Of a stretch of 64,000 nt of DNA, positions 47,372 through 55,380 are shown in pieces (positions within the stretch are counted from its first letter, which is position 1; every line of letters begins with the position of its first letter). Origin of the DNA: Nocardioides marmorisolisilvae (GTDB taxonomy: Bacteria > Actinomycetota > Actinomycetes > Propionibacteriales > Nocardioidaceae); NCBI RefSeq assembly GCF_031656915.1, contig NZ_CP134227.1, positions 1,612,001 to 1,676,000 of the forward strand, written 5' to 3'. A model generated the notes under the pieces. That model saw nothing but the letters and a program-made list of their open reading frames with translations. It searched no databases and was not told where the DNA came from. Both the position numbers and the translations under genes were made by a program.

Positions 47372-47515
47372 ATGGACGTCGAACCGATCAGCGACCACTG
47401 CCTCGCCGCGACCCGCGCCTGGCCCGCGTGCTGTCCCGACCACGAGCTGCCGAAGGAGCGCCGGCCATGGTTCCGGCCGGCCGGATCCCGGCCGGCCGGA
47501 ACCATGGCACGGTGA
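47372..47515 (+). CDS. Possible small leader ORF coupled to the NUDIX gene
   Basis: 47 codons, ATG at 47372 with TACCGT six bases upstream. Its TGA overlaps the NUDIX GTG (GTGA), the pattern of translational coupling. The product would contain two cysteines (AWPACCPDHE) and a C-terminus encoded by a large inverted repeat (RPAGSRPAGT). No family recognised. It might equally be a remnant of a longer gene; support is positional only. Confidence 0.35.
   Translation: MDVEPISDHCLAATRAWPACCPDHELPKERRPWFRPAGSRPAGTMAR
47464..47508. repeat. Perfect 21-bp inverted repeat just before the NUDIX start
   Basis: Arms 47464-47484 and 47488-47508 are exact reverse complements with a three-base ATC loop. Each arm begins or ends with the NcoI-like GCCATGG and contains GGCCGGCCGG. 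The hairpin ends three bases before the NUDIX GTG, so as RNA it would bury the region where a ribosome-binding site should be. It could be a translational switch, an attenuator or a mobile palindromic element. Confidence 0.9.
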
Positions 47516-47949
47516 GACAACGCAGGCTGGTCGTGGGCGGCATCATCGTGGACGACCTGAGCGCGCCGACCTCGGTCCTGGGCGCGAGACGCTCCGCGCC
47601 CGAGGAGCTCCGCGGGCTGTGGGAGTTTCCCGGCGGCAAGGTCGAGGAGGACGAGTCCGCTCGACACGCGCTTGCCCGTGAGCTCCGCGAGGAGCTCGCG
47701 GTCTCGGTGACCGTCGGCGCGGAGCTCCGGCACCCCGACGGCGCCTGGCCGATCTCGGACACCCACGAGCTGCGGCTGTTCTGGGTCGAGGTCAGTGACG
47801 GCGTACCCGTAGCGGGCGTCGCGCACGACGAGCTGCGCAGGTTGGACTCCGCCACCTTGACGTCGGTGCCGTGGCTGCCCGCCGACGCGGCCGCGGTGGA
47901 TGCGGTCGCCGATGTCCTGCGGGGCGGAGCACGGAACCTCATCGACTGA
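47512..47949 (+). CDS. NUDIX hydrolase, MutT-like
   Basis: 145 residues from the GTG at 47512. The NUDIX box is intact: GGKVEEDESARHALARELRE followed by ELAV, matching Gx5Ex7REuxEExGu. The downstream VPWLPADAAAVDAV fits MutT/CTP-pyrophosphohydrolase relatives that sanitise oxidised or non-canonical nucleotides. An in-frame ATG at 47428 would add 28 residues encoded mostly by the inverted repeat; the shorter form matches the fold. Convergent with the helicase gene, 19 nt apart. Confidence 0.88.
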   Translation: MRQRRLVVGGIIVDDLSAPTSVLGARRSAPEELRGLWEFPGGKVEEDESARHALARELREELAVSVTVGAELRHPDGAWPISDTHELRLFWVEVSDGVPVAGVAHDELRRLDSATLTSVPWLPADAAAVDAVADVLRGGARNLID

Positions 47950-47968
47950 CCGGCACTGACCGGCACCC

Positions 47969-50509
47969 TCACCATCGCCGCATAGCGGTCGTCGTCAGCA
48001 CCAGCTCACCGAGTTCATCGGAGGCGTCGAGGTCGACCTCGGCATCGATCATCCAGTCGTGGTGCCCGGCCGGGTCGGCGAGGGTCTGGCGCACCGGCCA
48101 CCGCCGTCCGACCCGTTCGACCACGAACAGGTCCGGGCCGCGGGCGTCCCCGCTGGTCCCGATCGCACCGTGCTCGGCGTAGTACTCCTCGAGCGCGGCG
48201 TCCCAGGCCTCGCGCGTCATCACGACCTCGCGCGGCGGATCGCATCGGGAGGCCTCATCCTCCGACAGCGCTGCCAGGCCGCCGACATCGTCGCGGGCCG
48301 CCAGCTCCACCCTTCTCCACATCGCATTGCGAATCATCACGGTGAACGCACGCTCCTGCTGCGACAGCGGGCGCGGCGGAGGTGCAGCCGCGTCGACGAG
48401 GGTGCGCGGCTTGTGGTCCGGGTCCGACAACGCCTCCCACTCGTCGAGCAGTGAGGAGTCCACCTGCCGCACGGTCTCCCCCAGCCACTCGACGAGGTCC
48501 TCGAGCTCGGCCGGCCGGTGCGCGTCGGGGACGGTCTGCCGCAGGGTTCGGTAGGCGTCGGAGAGGTAGCGCAGCAGCAGCCCCTCGGACCTGGCGATCC
48601 GGTAGCGCCCGACGAAGTCGGTGAAGCTCATCCCCTGCTCGAACATCTCCCGGACCACCGACTTCGGATCGAGCGCGTCTACCGGCAGCCACGGGTGCGT
48701 CTCCCGGTAGATCTCGAACACCGGCACCAGCAGGTCGGCAAGCGGGCGCGGCCAGGTCACCTCGTCGAGCAGCGCCATCCGCTCGTCGTACTCCAGGCCG
48801 TCGGCCTTCATCTCGGCGATCGCCTCACCGCGCGCCGCGTGCTGCTGGGCGAGAAGGATCTGTCTCGGCGGGTCGAGCACGGCCTCGACCACCGACACGA
48901 TGTCGAGGGCGTACGACGGGGCCTCGGGGTCGAGCAGGTCCAGTGCCGCGATCGCGAACAGCGAAAGCGGCTGGTTGAGCGCGAAGTCCGGCGGCAGCTC
49001 GACGGTGAGCACGTACCGCCGGCCGAGCTCGTCGGGCTCGTCCAGCCGGGTCAACACCCCCGAGTGCACGAGGCTCCTGGCCAGTCGCAGCGCCCGGCGC
49101 GCCAGTGCCAGCTGGGTACGCCGATCCTCGTGGTTGTCGGTCATCAGCCGCCGCATCACCGAGAACGCGTCCTCGTCACGGGCCGCGACGTTGACCAGCA
49201 TCGCGTTGTCGACCTTCATGCGTGACCGCAGCTGCTCCGGGGTGCCGGCGACCAGCTTGTCGAAGGTCGCCTCGGTCCACACCACGGTGCCCTCGAGCGG
49301 CTTCTTCAGCTGGGCCTTGGACCTCCGCTTCGCCAGCTTGGCCTCGCTCATCGCGGCGTTCTTCGCGGCCGCCTTGGCTTTGGCCCTCTCGTTCGCGATG
49401 ACGTGCTCGGGCGCCTGGACGACGACATATCCGGAGGTGTCGAAGCCCGGGCGCCCGGCCCGACCGGCGATCTGCTGGAACTCTCGGACCCGAAGCACTC
49501 GCTGGCGCCGGCCGTCGTACTTCGCGAGCGCGGAGAACAGCACGGTGCGGATCGGCACGTTGATGCCCACGCCGAGCGTGTCAGTGCCGCAGATGACGGT
49601 GAGCAGGCCCTCCTGGGCGAGCTGCTCCACCAGCCGGCGGTAGCGCGGCAGCATGCCGGCGTGGTGGACGCCGATGCCACGACGCAGCAACTTCGACAGC
49701 GACTTTCCGAAGCCGGCCCCGAACCTGACCTCGGCCAGCCGCTCCTTGATCAGCTCACGGTTCGGGCCTCGCGTGAGCTTGTCGAAGGCGGGATTGAGCA
49801 GCGAGGTCGCCTGCTCGACGGCCGCCGCCTGGGTGAAGTGCACGACGTAGACCGGCGCCTGGCCGGTCTCCACCAGCTCCTGCAGCGTGTCGGCCAACGG
49901 CTCCAGCGACCAGTTGAAGTGCAACGGCACCGGCCGCTCGGCCTTGTCGATGGTCGCGGTCTCACGACCGTTGCGCAGAGTCAGGTCGGCCGCGATCTCG
50001 CTGACGTCGCCCAGCGTGGCCGACATCAGCACGAACTGCGCCTGGGGAACCTCGAGCAGCGGCACCTGCCACGCCCAGCCGCGCTGGGGATCGGCGTAGT
50101 AGTGGAACTCGTCCATGATCACCAGGCCGACGTCCGCGCTCGCCCCCTCGCGGAGCGCGATGTTGGCCAGCACCTCCGCCGTGCAGCAGATGATCGGCGC
50201 CTCCGGGTTCACCGAGGCGTCGCCGGTCAGCAGCCCGACGTCCGCGGCCCCGAAGACGTCGCAGAGGGCGAAGAACTTCTCGCTCACCAGCGCCTTGATC
50301 GGTGCGGTGTAGAAGGACACCCGCCCGTCGGCGATCGCCGCCATGTGCGCCGCGGTCGCGACCAGGGACTTCCCCGAGCCCGTCGGCGTGGCGAGCACGA
50401 CGTTGTTGCCCGCGAGCAGCTCGATGATCGCCTCCTCCTGGTGCGGGTAGAGCTCGAGGCCCTGTTCCTCTGCGAACCCGAGGATCCGCTCGTACGCCAC
50501 CTCGCTCAC
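47969..50509 (-). CDS. Ski2-like DEAD/DEAH-box helicase (DUF3516 type)
   Basis: 846 residues. SF2 motifs in order: Walker A LATPTGSGKSLVA, motif Ia APIKALVSEKF, motif Ib TGDASVNPEA, Walker B IMDEFHYY, motif III LMSATL, then in the second RecA domain VHHAGMLPRYRRLVE, TDTLGVGINVPIRTVLF and QQIAGRAGRPG. The remaining 450 residues are the C-terminal region (DUF3516) of this actinobacterial family, which is related to the Ski2/Mtr4/HelY helicases acting on RNA. Its exact substrate is not established. Basic insert around NERAKAKAAAKNAAMSEAKL may bind nucleic acid. Confidence 0.92.
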   Translation of the reverse strand: MSEVAYERILGFAEEQGLELYPHQEEAIIELLAGNNVVLATPTGSGKSLVATAAHMAAIADGRVSFYTAPIKALVSEKFFALCDVFGAADVGLLTGDASVNPEAPIICCTAEVLANIALREGASADVGLVIMDEFHYYADPQRGWAWQVPLLEVPQAQFVLMSATLGDVSEIAADLTLRNGRETATIDKAERPVPLHFNWSLEPLADTLQELVETGQAPVYVVHFTQAAAVEQATSLLNPAFDKLTRGPNRELIKERLAEVRFGAGFGKSLSKLLRRGIGVHHAGMLPRYRRLVEQLAQEGLLTVICGTDTLGVGINVPIRTVLFSALAKYDGRRQRVLRVREFQQIAGRAGRPGFDTSGYVVVQAPEHVIANERAKAKAAAKNAAMSEAKLAKRRSKAQLKKPLEGTVVWTEATFDKLVAGTPEQLRSRMKVDNAMLVNVAARDEDAFSVMRRLMTDNHEDRRTQLALARRALRLARSLVHSGVLTRLDEPDELGRRYVLTVELPPDFALNQPLSLFAIAALDLLDPEAPSYALDIVSVVEAVLDPPRQILLAQQHAARGEAIAEMKADGLEYDERMALLDEVTWPRPLADLLVPVFEIYRETHPWLPVDALDPKSVVREMFEQGMSFTDFVGRYRIARSEGLLLRYLSDAYRTLRQTVPDAHRPAELEDLVEWLGETVRQVDSSLLDEWEALSDPDHKPRTLVDAAAPPPRPLSQQERAFTVMIRNAMWRRVELAARDDVGGLAALSEDEASRCDPPREVVMTREAWDAALEEYYAEHGAIGTSGDARGPDLFVVERVGRRWPVRQTLADPAGHHDWMIDAEVDLDASDELGELVLTTTAMRRW

Positions 50510-50594
50510 CGCGCTGCTGTCCCGACACGGCTCCCTGCCATTCCCCCATCCTCACGCACTCGGGCACGACGACCGACCGGCACCCGCCCGGAAC

Positions 50595-51167
50595 TCACCT
50601 GTGAAGGTGCGACCGCTCGCCATCGGGGTCGAGCATGGCGATGATCTCGGCGGGCCCCCGATCAGCGCCGAACGCGTGCGGCACCATCGTGGAGAACTCG
50701 GCCGCCTGCCCGGCCTCGACCCTGATGGTGCGCTCCCCCAGCAGCAGGATCACCGTGCCGGTCAGCACGGTGAACCAGTCGCGCCCCGGATGTACCGGCA
50801 GCTCGCCGTCCCTACGCCGCGGCGGCGGTTGGGTGAGCCGGATCTTGGCGACCTTGATGCCATGGGGAGCAGGATCGCGGGACAGCAACCAGGTGGTCAT
50901 CCCGCGGGCCTCGTCCCGGTGCGGTCGGATCACCACGTCCTGGTCGTCCTCGGCCTCGACAAGATGGTCGATGGAGGTGTCGAGCACGCGCGCGATCGCG
51001 GTCAGCTGGTCGAGGCCGATCCGCCGTTGACCCGTCTCGATCCGGCTCAACGTCGAGGCGCTGAGGAAGCAACGGGCAGCCAGGTCGTCGAGCGACCACC
51101 CGCGGGCGACCCGCAGGCCGCGGATGCGCTGGCGGACCAGTGCATCGAGATCCCGATCTTGCGTCAT
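50595..51167 (-). CDS. XRE-type regulator with cupin sensor domain
   Basis: 190 residues. N-terminal helix-turn-helix (LRVARGWSLDDLAARCFLSA, STLSRIETGQRRIGLDQLTA), then a C-terminal cupin (VHPGRDWFTVLTGTVILLLG, EAGQAAEFSTMVPHAFG) that could bind a small ligand or metal. The ATG at 51167 has TACGAT seven bases upstream and lies inside a 10-bp inverted repeat, so autoregulation is likely. Divergent from the His-rich methyltransferase gene, which it probably controls. Confidence 0.9.
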   Translation of the reverse strand: MTQDRDLDALVRQRIRGLRVARGWSLDDLAARCFLSASTLSRIETGQRRIGLDQLTAIARVLDTSIDHLVEAEDDQDVVIRPHRDEARGMTTWLLSRDPAPHGIKVAKIRLTQPPPRRRDGELPVHPGRDWFTVLTGTVILLLGERTIRVEAGQAAEFSTMVPHAFGADRGPAEIIAMLDPDGERSHLHR

Positions 51168-51177
51168 ACGCAAGATC
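51155..51177. promoter_or_regulatory. Operator-like inverted repeat over the XRE regulator start
   Basis: GATCTTGCGT and ACGCAAGATC are perfect reverse complements separated by CAT, the complement of the regulator's own start codon. The -10-like TACGAT overlaps the outer arm. A half-site-like CTAACGCAA follows at 51186-51194. Binding there would block the regulator's promoter and could affect the methyltransferase promoter 30 bp away. Confidence 0.7.
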
Positions 51178-51215
51178 GTATGCCTCTAACGCAATCCGCG
51201 CCTACCCTGGACCTC

Positions 51216-52106
51216 ATGAGCCACGCACACTCCGACCACCAGGCCTCTCACCACCAGGCCTCTCACCACCAGGCCTCTCACCACCAGGCATCCCAGGGCG
51301 GGGTCGACCTGCTCGACCTCGATGCCGAGGTCATCGCCGAACAGCTCCACGCGGTGCGGACCGACCTCGGCAGGCTGGTCGACGAGCCGGTGCGCCGGAT
51401 CGTCGACCTCGGCGCGGGAACCGGCACCGGCACCTTCGGGCTCCTGGAGCACTTCCCCGACGCCCAGGTCGTGGCGATCGACTCCTCTGAGGAGGCCCTC
51501 GACCGACTACGCCGCCGCGCCGAGCAGCTCGGACTGTCCGATCGGGTCAGCAGCTTGTGCGCCGATCTTGACGAAGGGGTCCCCCCGCTGGAGCCGGTCG
51601 ATCTGGCCTGGGCGTCAGCCTCCCTGCACCACCTCTCCGATCCAGACCGCACGCTGGCCGGGGTGGCCGCCGCCATCCGCCCGCGAGGCCTCCTCTCGGT
51701 CGTCGAGCTGGCAGGGTTCCCCCGCTTCCTGCCGGACGGCACCCCCGGCAGCGCAGCAGAGGCGCGCGCCCACGAGCTCCTCGCTGCCGACCGCGCCATC
51801 GACGCACCCACCATGGGCAGCGACTGGGGACCGCGGCTGGTCCGAGCCGGACTCGTCCTCGAGATCGACCGGGCGATCGCCATCGACCTCACCCCGCCAC
51901 AGCCGCCCGTGGTCGGCGAGTACGCCGCCGGCGCACTCGAGCGCATCCGCGGCGCGGTCGCCGATCGGCTCGGGGCCGACGACCTCGGCGCGCTCGACGA
52001 GCTGCTCACCGGCGGGCCCAACGACGTACGACGCCGCAACGACCTGCAGGTCCGCACCGAGCGATGGCTGTGGATCGCTCGCCGACCTGCCGACCCGGCC
52101 GCGTAG
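51216..52106 (+). CDS. Class I SAM-dependent methyltransferase with His-rich N-terminus
   Basis: 296 residues from the ATG at 51216, which has TACCCT seven bases upstream (leaderless pattern); an ATG at 51180 would add 12 residues. The first 30 residues contain HHQAS repeated by a 15-bp tandem repeat, giving about nine histidines that could bind metal. The methyltransferase core follows: IVDLGAGTGTGTFGLLEHFP (motif I), VVAIDSSEEALDRL, LCADLDEG and LAWASASLHHLSDPDRTL. Substrate unknown. Divergent from a XRE-cupin regulator. Confidence 0.9.
   Translation: MSHAHSDHQASHHQASHHQASHHQASQGGVDLLDLDAEVIAEQLHAVRTDLGRLVDEPVRRIVDLGAGTGTGTFGLLEHFPDAQVVAIDSSEEALDRLRRRAEQLGLSDRVSSLCADLDEGVPPLEPVDLAWASASLHHLSDPDRTLAGVAAAIRPRGLLSVVELAGFPRFLPDGTPGSAAEARAHELLAADRAIDAPTMGSDWGPRLVRAGLVLEIDRAIAIDLTPPQPPVVGEYAAGALERIRGAVADRLGADDLGALDELLTGGPNDVRRRNDLQVRTERWLWIARRPADPAA
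51236..51295 (+). repeat. 15-bp tandem repeat, four units, in the methyltransferase gene
   Basis: CCACCAGGCCTCTCA at 51236, 51251 and 51266 is identical, and a fourth copy at 51281 differs slightly. Encodes His-His-Gln-Ala-Ser repeats. Confidence 0.92.
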
Positions 52107-52113
52107 CCGCGGC

Positions 52114-52485
52114 TCAGCGGATGCAGGTCAGGCAGGTGGTCGCCGTCGGCCGCGCCTCGAGCCGCGCCGGGTCGATGGACCCACCGCAGCGGCTGCAGAC
52201 GCCGTACCTGCCCGCGTCCCACCGCTCGAGCGCGCGGTCGACCTCCCGCAGACGCTCCTGTGCCTGCCTGATCAGCGCCTCCAGCTGGGACCGCTCGAAC
52301 GCGATCGTGGCGCCCTCGGGATCGTGCTCGTCGTCAGCGTTCGACCCGCGCGACGCGGCCACCATGCCGGCGAAGTCGCCCTGGAGCGCCGCGAGGCGCT
52401 CGGCGGTCCGCCGTCGCTCGGCGAGCAGCCGGTCGGCATCGGCAGACCTCTTCGCGGCACGCGCGTTTGCAGGGGGCTCGGTCAT
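52114..52485 (-). CDS. DksA/TraR-type C4 zinc-finger protein
   Basis: 123 residues. A coiled-coil-like N-terminal two thirds (ADRLLAERRRTAERLAALQG, LEALIRQAQERLREVDRALE) is followed by a C4 zinc finger, GVCSRCGGSIDPARLEARP and TTCLTC. Proteins of this family insert into the RNA polymerase secondary channel or act as small regulators. The ATG overlaps the stop of the preceding gene (ATGA), fixing the start. Convergent with the methyltransferase gene. Confidence 0.9.
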   Translation of the reverse strand: MTEPPANARAAKRSADADRLLAERRRTAERLAALQGDFAGMVAASRGSNADDEHDPEGATIAFERSQLEALIRQAQERLREVDRALERWDAGRYGVCSRCGGSIDPARLEARPTATTCLTCIR

Positions 52486-52907
52486 CGGGTGCCGGCGCTG
52501 TACTGACACTCGTCGTAGCCCGCGTCGTACTGCGCCCGGGTCACCGGGATGACGAGGTCGAAGGTGTGGCTGCGGGCATGGCGGCCGAAGGTGAGGACGG
52601 TGGAGACGTACCCGGGCAGGACGTCGTCGAGACTGCCCCGCTGAACGTAGAACGACAGGTCGAGCACGCCATTCGACGTCGATGCGACGGTGAGACCCCG
52701 ATAGACCAGCCCACCACGTGCCTGGTCGAAGGTGCAGCCGTCACGAGCGGCATGGATCGAGAAGCTCGTCACCTTCGCCAGGCCGCCCACCGCTTCCGCC
52801 GCCGGGTCGCTCGCACCATCGTTGCGTGCCGAGAGGACCAGGACGGCGGCAATGATCACGAGAACTGCAGCCGCCGAGGCCGCCCCCATCACCACCCGCT
52901 GAGCCAT
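52482..52907 (-). CDS. Membrane-anchored or secreted hypothetical protein
   Basis: 141 residues. An N-terminal hydrophobic segment (GAASAAAVLVIIAAVLVLS) anchors or exports a beta-rich domain with two cysteines (ARDGCTFDQARG and YDECQYSAG) that may form a disulfide. I do not recognise the family. TAGCGT lies six bases before the ATG. Its stop overlaps the start of the DksA-type gene, an odd pairing of an exported protein with an RNA-polymerase-associated one. Confidence 0.7.
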   Translation of the reverse strand: MAQRVVMGAASAAAVLVIIAAVLVLSARNDGASDPAAEAVGGLAKVTSFSIHAARDGCTFDQARGGLVYRGLTVASTSNGVLDLSFYVQRGSLDDVLPGYVSTVLTFGRHARSHTFDLVIPVTRAQYDAGYDECQYSAGTR

Positions 52908-53047
52908 GACAGAACGCTACGGGACCAGCGCAGCGCCGGACGTGGAATGGCGATCCGGGACGGCGCGATCGTGAGACGCCGCCCGGAGGGCATATCCGCA
53001 CATCCGCGATGGTTGACCTGACAACTACATCTTCTCCAGGAGGCACC

Positions 53048-53692
53048 ATGTCCCAGCTCGTCATCTTCGGCGGAACGGGCTATGCCGGTTCCCACATCGC
53101 CCGCGAAGCGGTCCGGCGCGGCCACGTGGTCGTCTCCTACTCGCGGCACGAGCCGGCCCGACCGGACGAGGGCGTGGACTACCGCATCAGTTCGATCACC
53201 GACCCGACATCGGTGCGCGCGGCCGCCGACGAAGCCGACGAGCTGGTGGTGGCGGTGCACGGCGCGGACGTGGACGGCCAGCCGCTGCTCGCCGTACTCC
53301 CGTCGCTGGTCGAGGCGGCACGGGCCGCTGGCACCCGGCTGTCGTTCGTCGGCGGTGCCGGGAGCTCGTACGTCGCGGAGGGCGGTCCGCTGCTGCTCGA
53401 CACCCCCGACTTCAACGAGGAGTGGAAGCCCGAGGCGAGGGCACACGCCGCCGTGCTCGACGCCTTGCGTGAGGCGCCCGAGGACCTCGACTGGTTCTAC
53501 GTCAGCCCGGCGGCGCTGTTCGGCGCCTGGGCACCCGGCGACGACACCGGCAGCTACCGCACCGGCGGAGACCTGCTGGTCACCAAGGACGACGGGTCGT
53601 CGGAGATCTCCGGGGTGGACTTCGCCCGGGCGTACGTCGACGAGATCGAGCAGCGCAACCACCTGCGCCGTCGCTTCACCGTCGGCCACTGA
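53048..53692 (+). CDS. NAD(P)-dependent epimerase/oxidoreductase (NmrA/YwnB-like SDR)
   Basis: 214 residues. Atypical short-chain dehydrogenase fold: the dinucleotide loop GGTGYAGSHIAREAV replaces the usual GxxGxxG arrangement, then DYRISSITDPTSVRAAADEA, LSFVGGAGSSYVAEGG and a SPAALFGAWAPGD stretch that substitutes for the YxxxK motif. Relatives such as YwnB or NAD(P)H-binding quinone reductases act on small redox substrates or as redox sensors. The ATG at 53048 is preceded by CCAGGAGG. Confidence 0.88.
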   Translation: MSQLVIFGGTGYAGSHIAREAVRRGHVVVSYSRHEPARPDEGVDYRISSITDPTSVRAAADEADELVVAVHGADVDGQPLLAVLPSLVEAARAAGTRLSFVGGAGSSYVAEGGPLLLDTPDFNEEWKPEARAHAAVLDALREAPEDLDWFYVSPAALFGAWAPGDDTGSYRTGGDLLVTKDDGSSEISGVDFARAYVDEIEQRNHLRRRFTVGH

Positions 53693-53805
53693 GCCGCGAC
53701 GCGACGACTCGGCACCATGGGTCGTTCGTGGCGATGTCACAGATCGGTGCGGGCCGGCGTCTTCATGTCGTGGCCACTCACCACGGACTCACCATGGAGG
53801 ACGAC

Positions 53806-54390
53806 ATGACCGGAACGACCCGTATCCCCGCAGCCGAGGTCTCCGGACCCAAGGGCTGGCTCGTGGAGCGGTTCGCCAGGAGGACCCTGGGTCAGGTGCC
53901 GAGCTCGATCGGCGTCTACTGGCACAACCAGAAGGTGCTGATGGACATGGCCTCGGTCGGGGGCAAGGTCAAGAAGTGGGACGCCTGCGACGAACAGCTC
54001 AAGTCGTTCGCGCACATGGCGGTTGCCTCGAGGGTCGGCTGCACCTGGTGCCTGGACTTCAACTACTTCGAAGCCCACAACGTGGGCCTCGATCTGACCA
54101 AGGCGCGAGAGATCCCGCGGTGGCGCGAATCCGAGGTCTTCACGGCACTGGAGCGCGAGGTATTGACCTATGCCGAGGCCATGACCGAGACCGAGCCCAC
54201 CGTGACCGACGAGATGGTCAGCTCACTGCGGTCCCAGCTCGGCGACTCCGCATTGGTCGAGCTCACGGCGGTGATCGCGTTCGCGAACTTCACGACCCGT
54301 CCGAACGTCGCGCTCGGCATCGAGTCCGACGGCTTCGCCGCGGCGTGCGGCCTCAAACCGCTCGCGGACCGCGTTGCCGCAGCGTCGTGA
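53806..54390 (+). CDS. Carboxymuconolactone decarboxylase / AhpD-like protein
   Basis: 194 residues. The all-helical CMD fold contains the redox pair and downstream residues of AhpD-like alkyl-hydroperoxidases: RVGCTWCLDFNYFEAHNVG (CxxC...E/H). It could reduce peroxides via the CxxC or serve as a lactone decarboxylase; the CxxC favours a redox role. GGAGG lies five bases before the ATG at 53806, making it preferable to the ATG at 53794. It follows the NAD(P)-dependent oxidoreductase by 113 nt in the same direction. Confidence 0.88.
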   Translation: MTGTTRIPAAEVSGPKGWLVERFARRTLGQVPSSIGVYWHNQKVLMDMASVGGKVKKWDACDEQLKSFAHMAVASRVGCTWCLDFNYFEAHNVGLDLTKAREIPRWRESEVFTALEREVLTYAEAMTETEPTVTDEMVSSLRSQLGDSALVELTAVIAFANFTTRPNVALGIESDGFAAACGLKPLADRVAAAS

Positions 54391-54408
54391 CCAGACCGAC
54401 AACCTGCC

Positions 54409-55356
54409 TTAGGACAACGTCGTCGGATCTGTGTTCGCGCCGCAGACGACGACCGCGACCCGTTCGCCCGCAGCAGGGGCGTATCGGCCGGAGAGCAGCG
54501 CTGCGTACGCCGTGGCGGCGCCGAACTCGGACGCGATGCGATACTCGGTCCACAGCTCCTGCCGGGCCTGCACGATCTCGTCGTCGGTGACCAGGACCGA
54601 GATGGGCTTCTCAGCCTTCTGCGCGGCGAATGCCAGGCCGCCGATCCGGCGAGCTCCGAGAGAATCGGCGGCGACACCGGAGACGCTGACGTCGACGGGC
54701 TGATCCGCCGCCATGGCGTTGTGCAGGGTGGGAATCCTCTCCGGCTCCACCGCGACCACACGGACCCGTCCCAGCGCCGATGCGGCGATGCCGGCGTAAA
54801 GGCCGCCTCCCCCTACCGCGACGACGATGGTGTCGATGGAGGGCTCGTCCTCCATGATCTCCTCGGCGATCGTGCCCGCACCCGCAGCGATCTCCGCTTG
54901 GTCGTAGGCGTGGACGAGACTGGCGCCGCTGGAGTCGGCGAAGGCGACGGCGGCCTCGTAGGCCTCGGCGTACTCGGCGCCGCCGCGGACCACCTCGGCT
55001 CCGTAGCGTCGGATCCGGGCGACCTTGACCTCGGGCGCGGCCTGCGGAACGAACACGGTGGCCCTGATCCCGAGCCGGCCGGCGGCGTACGCGTGGGCAA
55101 GGCCCGCGTTCCCTCCGGACGCGACCACGATGCCCGCCGCGCCGAGCTCTCCGGTCTCGGAGGCAGCCAGCTGGCGGTTGAACGCCCCGCGGGTCTTGAA
55201 GACGCCGCAGTGCTGCAGGAACTCGCACTTGAGCCACATCCCATCCTGCGGTGCGGGTGCCAGCAGCGGGGTGCGCCTGATCCGGCCCTCGATACGTCGG
55301 GCTGCGGCCAACACGTCCTCACGAGTGATGCTCACGAGTTCAGTATCGGTCTCCAT
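54409..55356 (-). CDS. PLP-dependent serine/threonine dehydratase-like enzyme
   Basis: 315 residues. Fold-type II PLP enzyme: the Schiff-base lysine is in CGVFKTRGAFNRQL, the phosphate-contacting VVASGGNAGLAHAYAA follows, and the glycine-rich loop is VVAVGGGGLYAGIAAS. The family deaminates Ser/Thr to pyruvate or 2-oxobutyrate, or racemises Ser. The usual SGN is SGG-N here, a small departure. A GTG at 55335 preceded by GATACT six bases upstream is an alternative, leaderless start that would remove seven residues. Confidence 0.88.
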   Translation of the reverse strand: METDTELVSITREDVLAAARRIEGRIRRTPLLAPAPQDGMWLKCEFLQHCGVFKTRGAFNRQLAASETGELGAAGIVVASGGNAGLAHAYAAGRLGIRATVFVPQAAPEVKVARIRRYGAEVVRGGAEYAEAYEAAVAFADSSGASLVHAYDQAEIAAGAGTIAEEIMEDEPSIDTIVVAVGGGGLYAGIAASALGRVRVVAVEPERIPTLHNAMAADQPVDVSVSGVAADSLGARRIGGLAFAAQKAEKPISVLVTDDEIVQARQELWTEYRIASEFGAATAYAALLSGRYAPAAGERVAVVVCGANTDPTTLS

Positions 55357-55380
55357 GGGGCGACCACCGGGGATCGGGTG

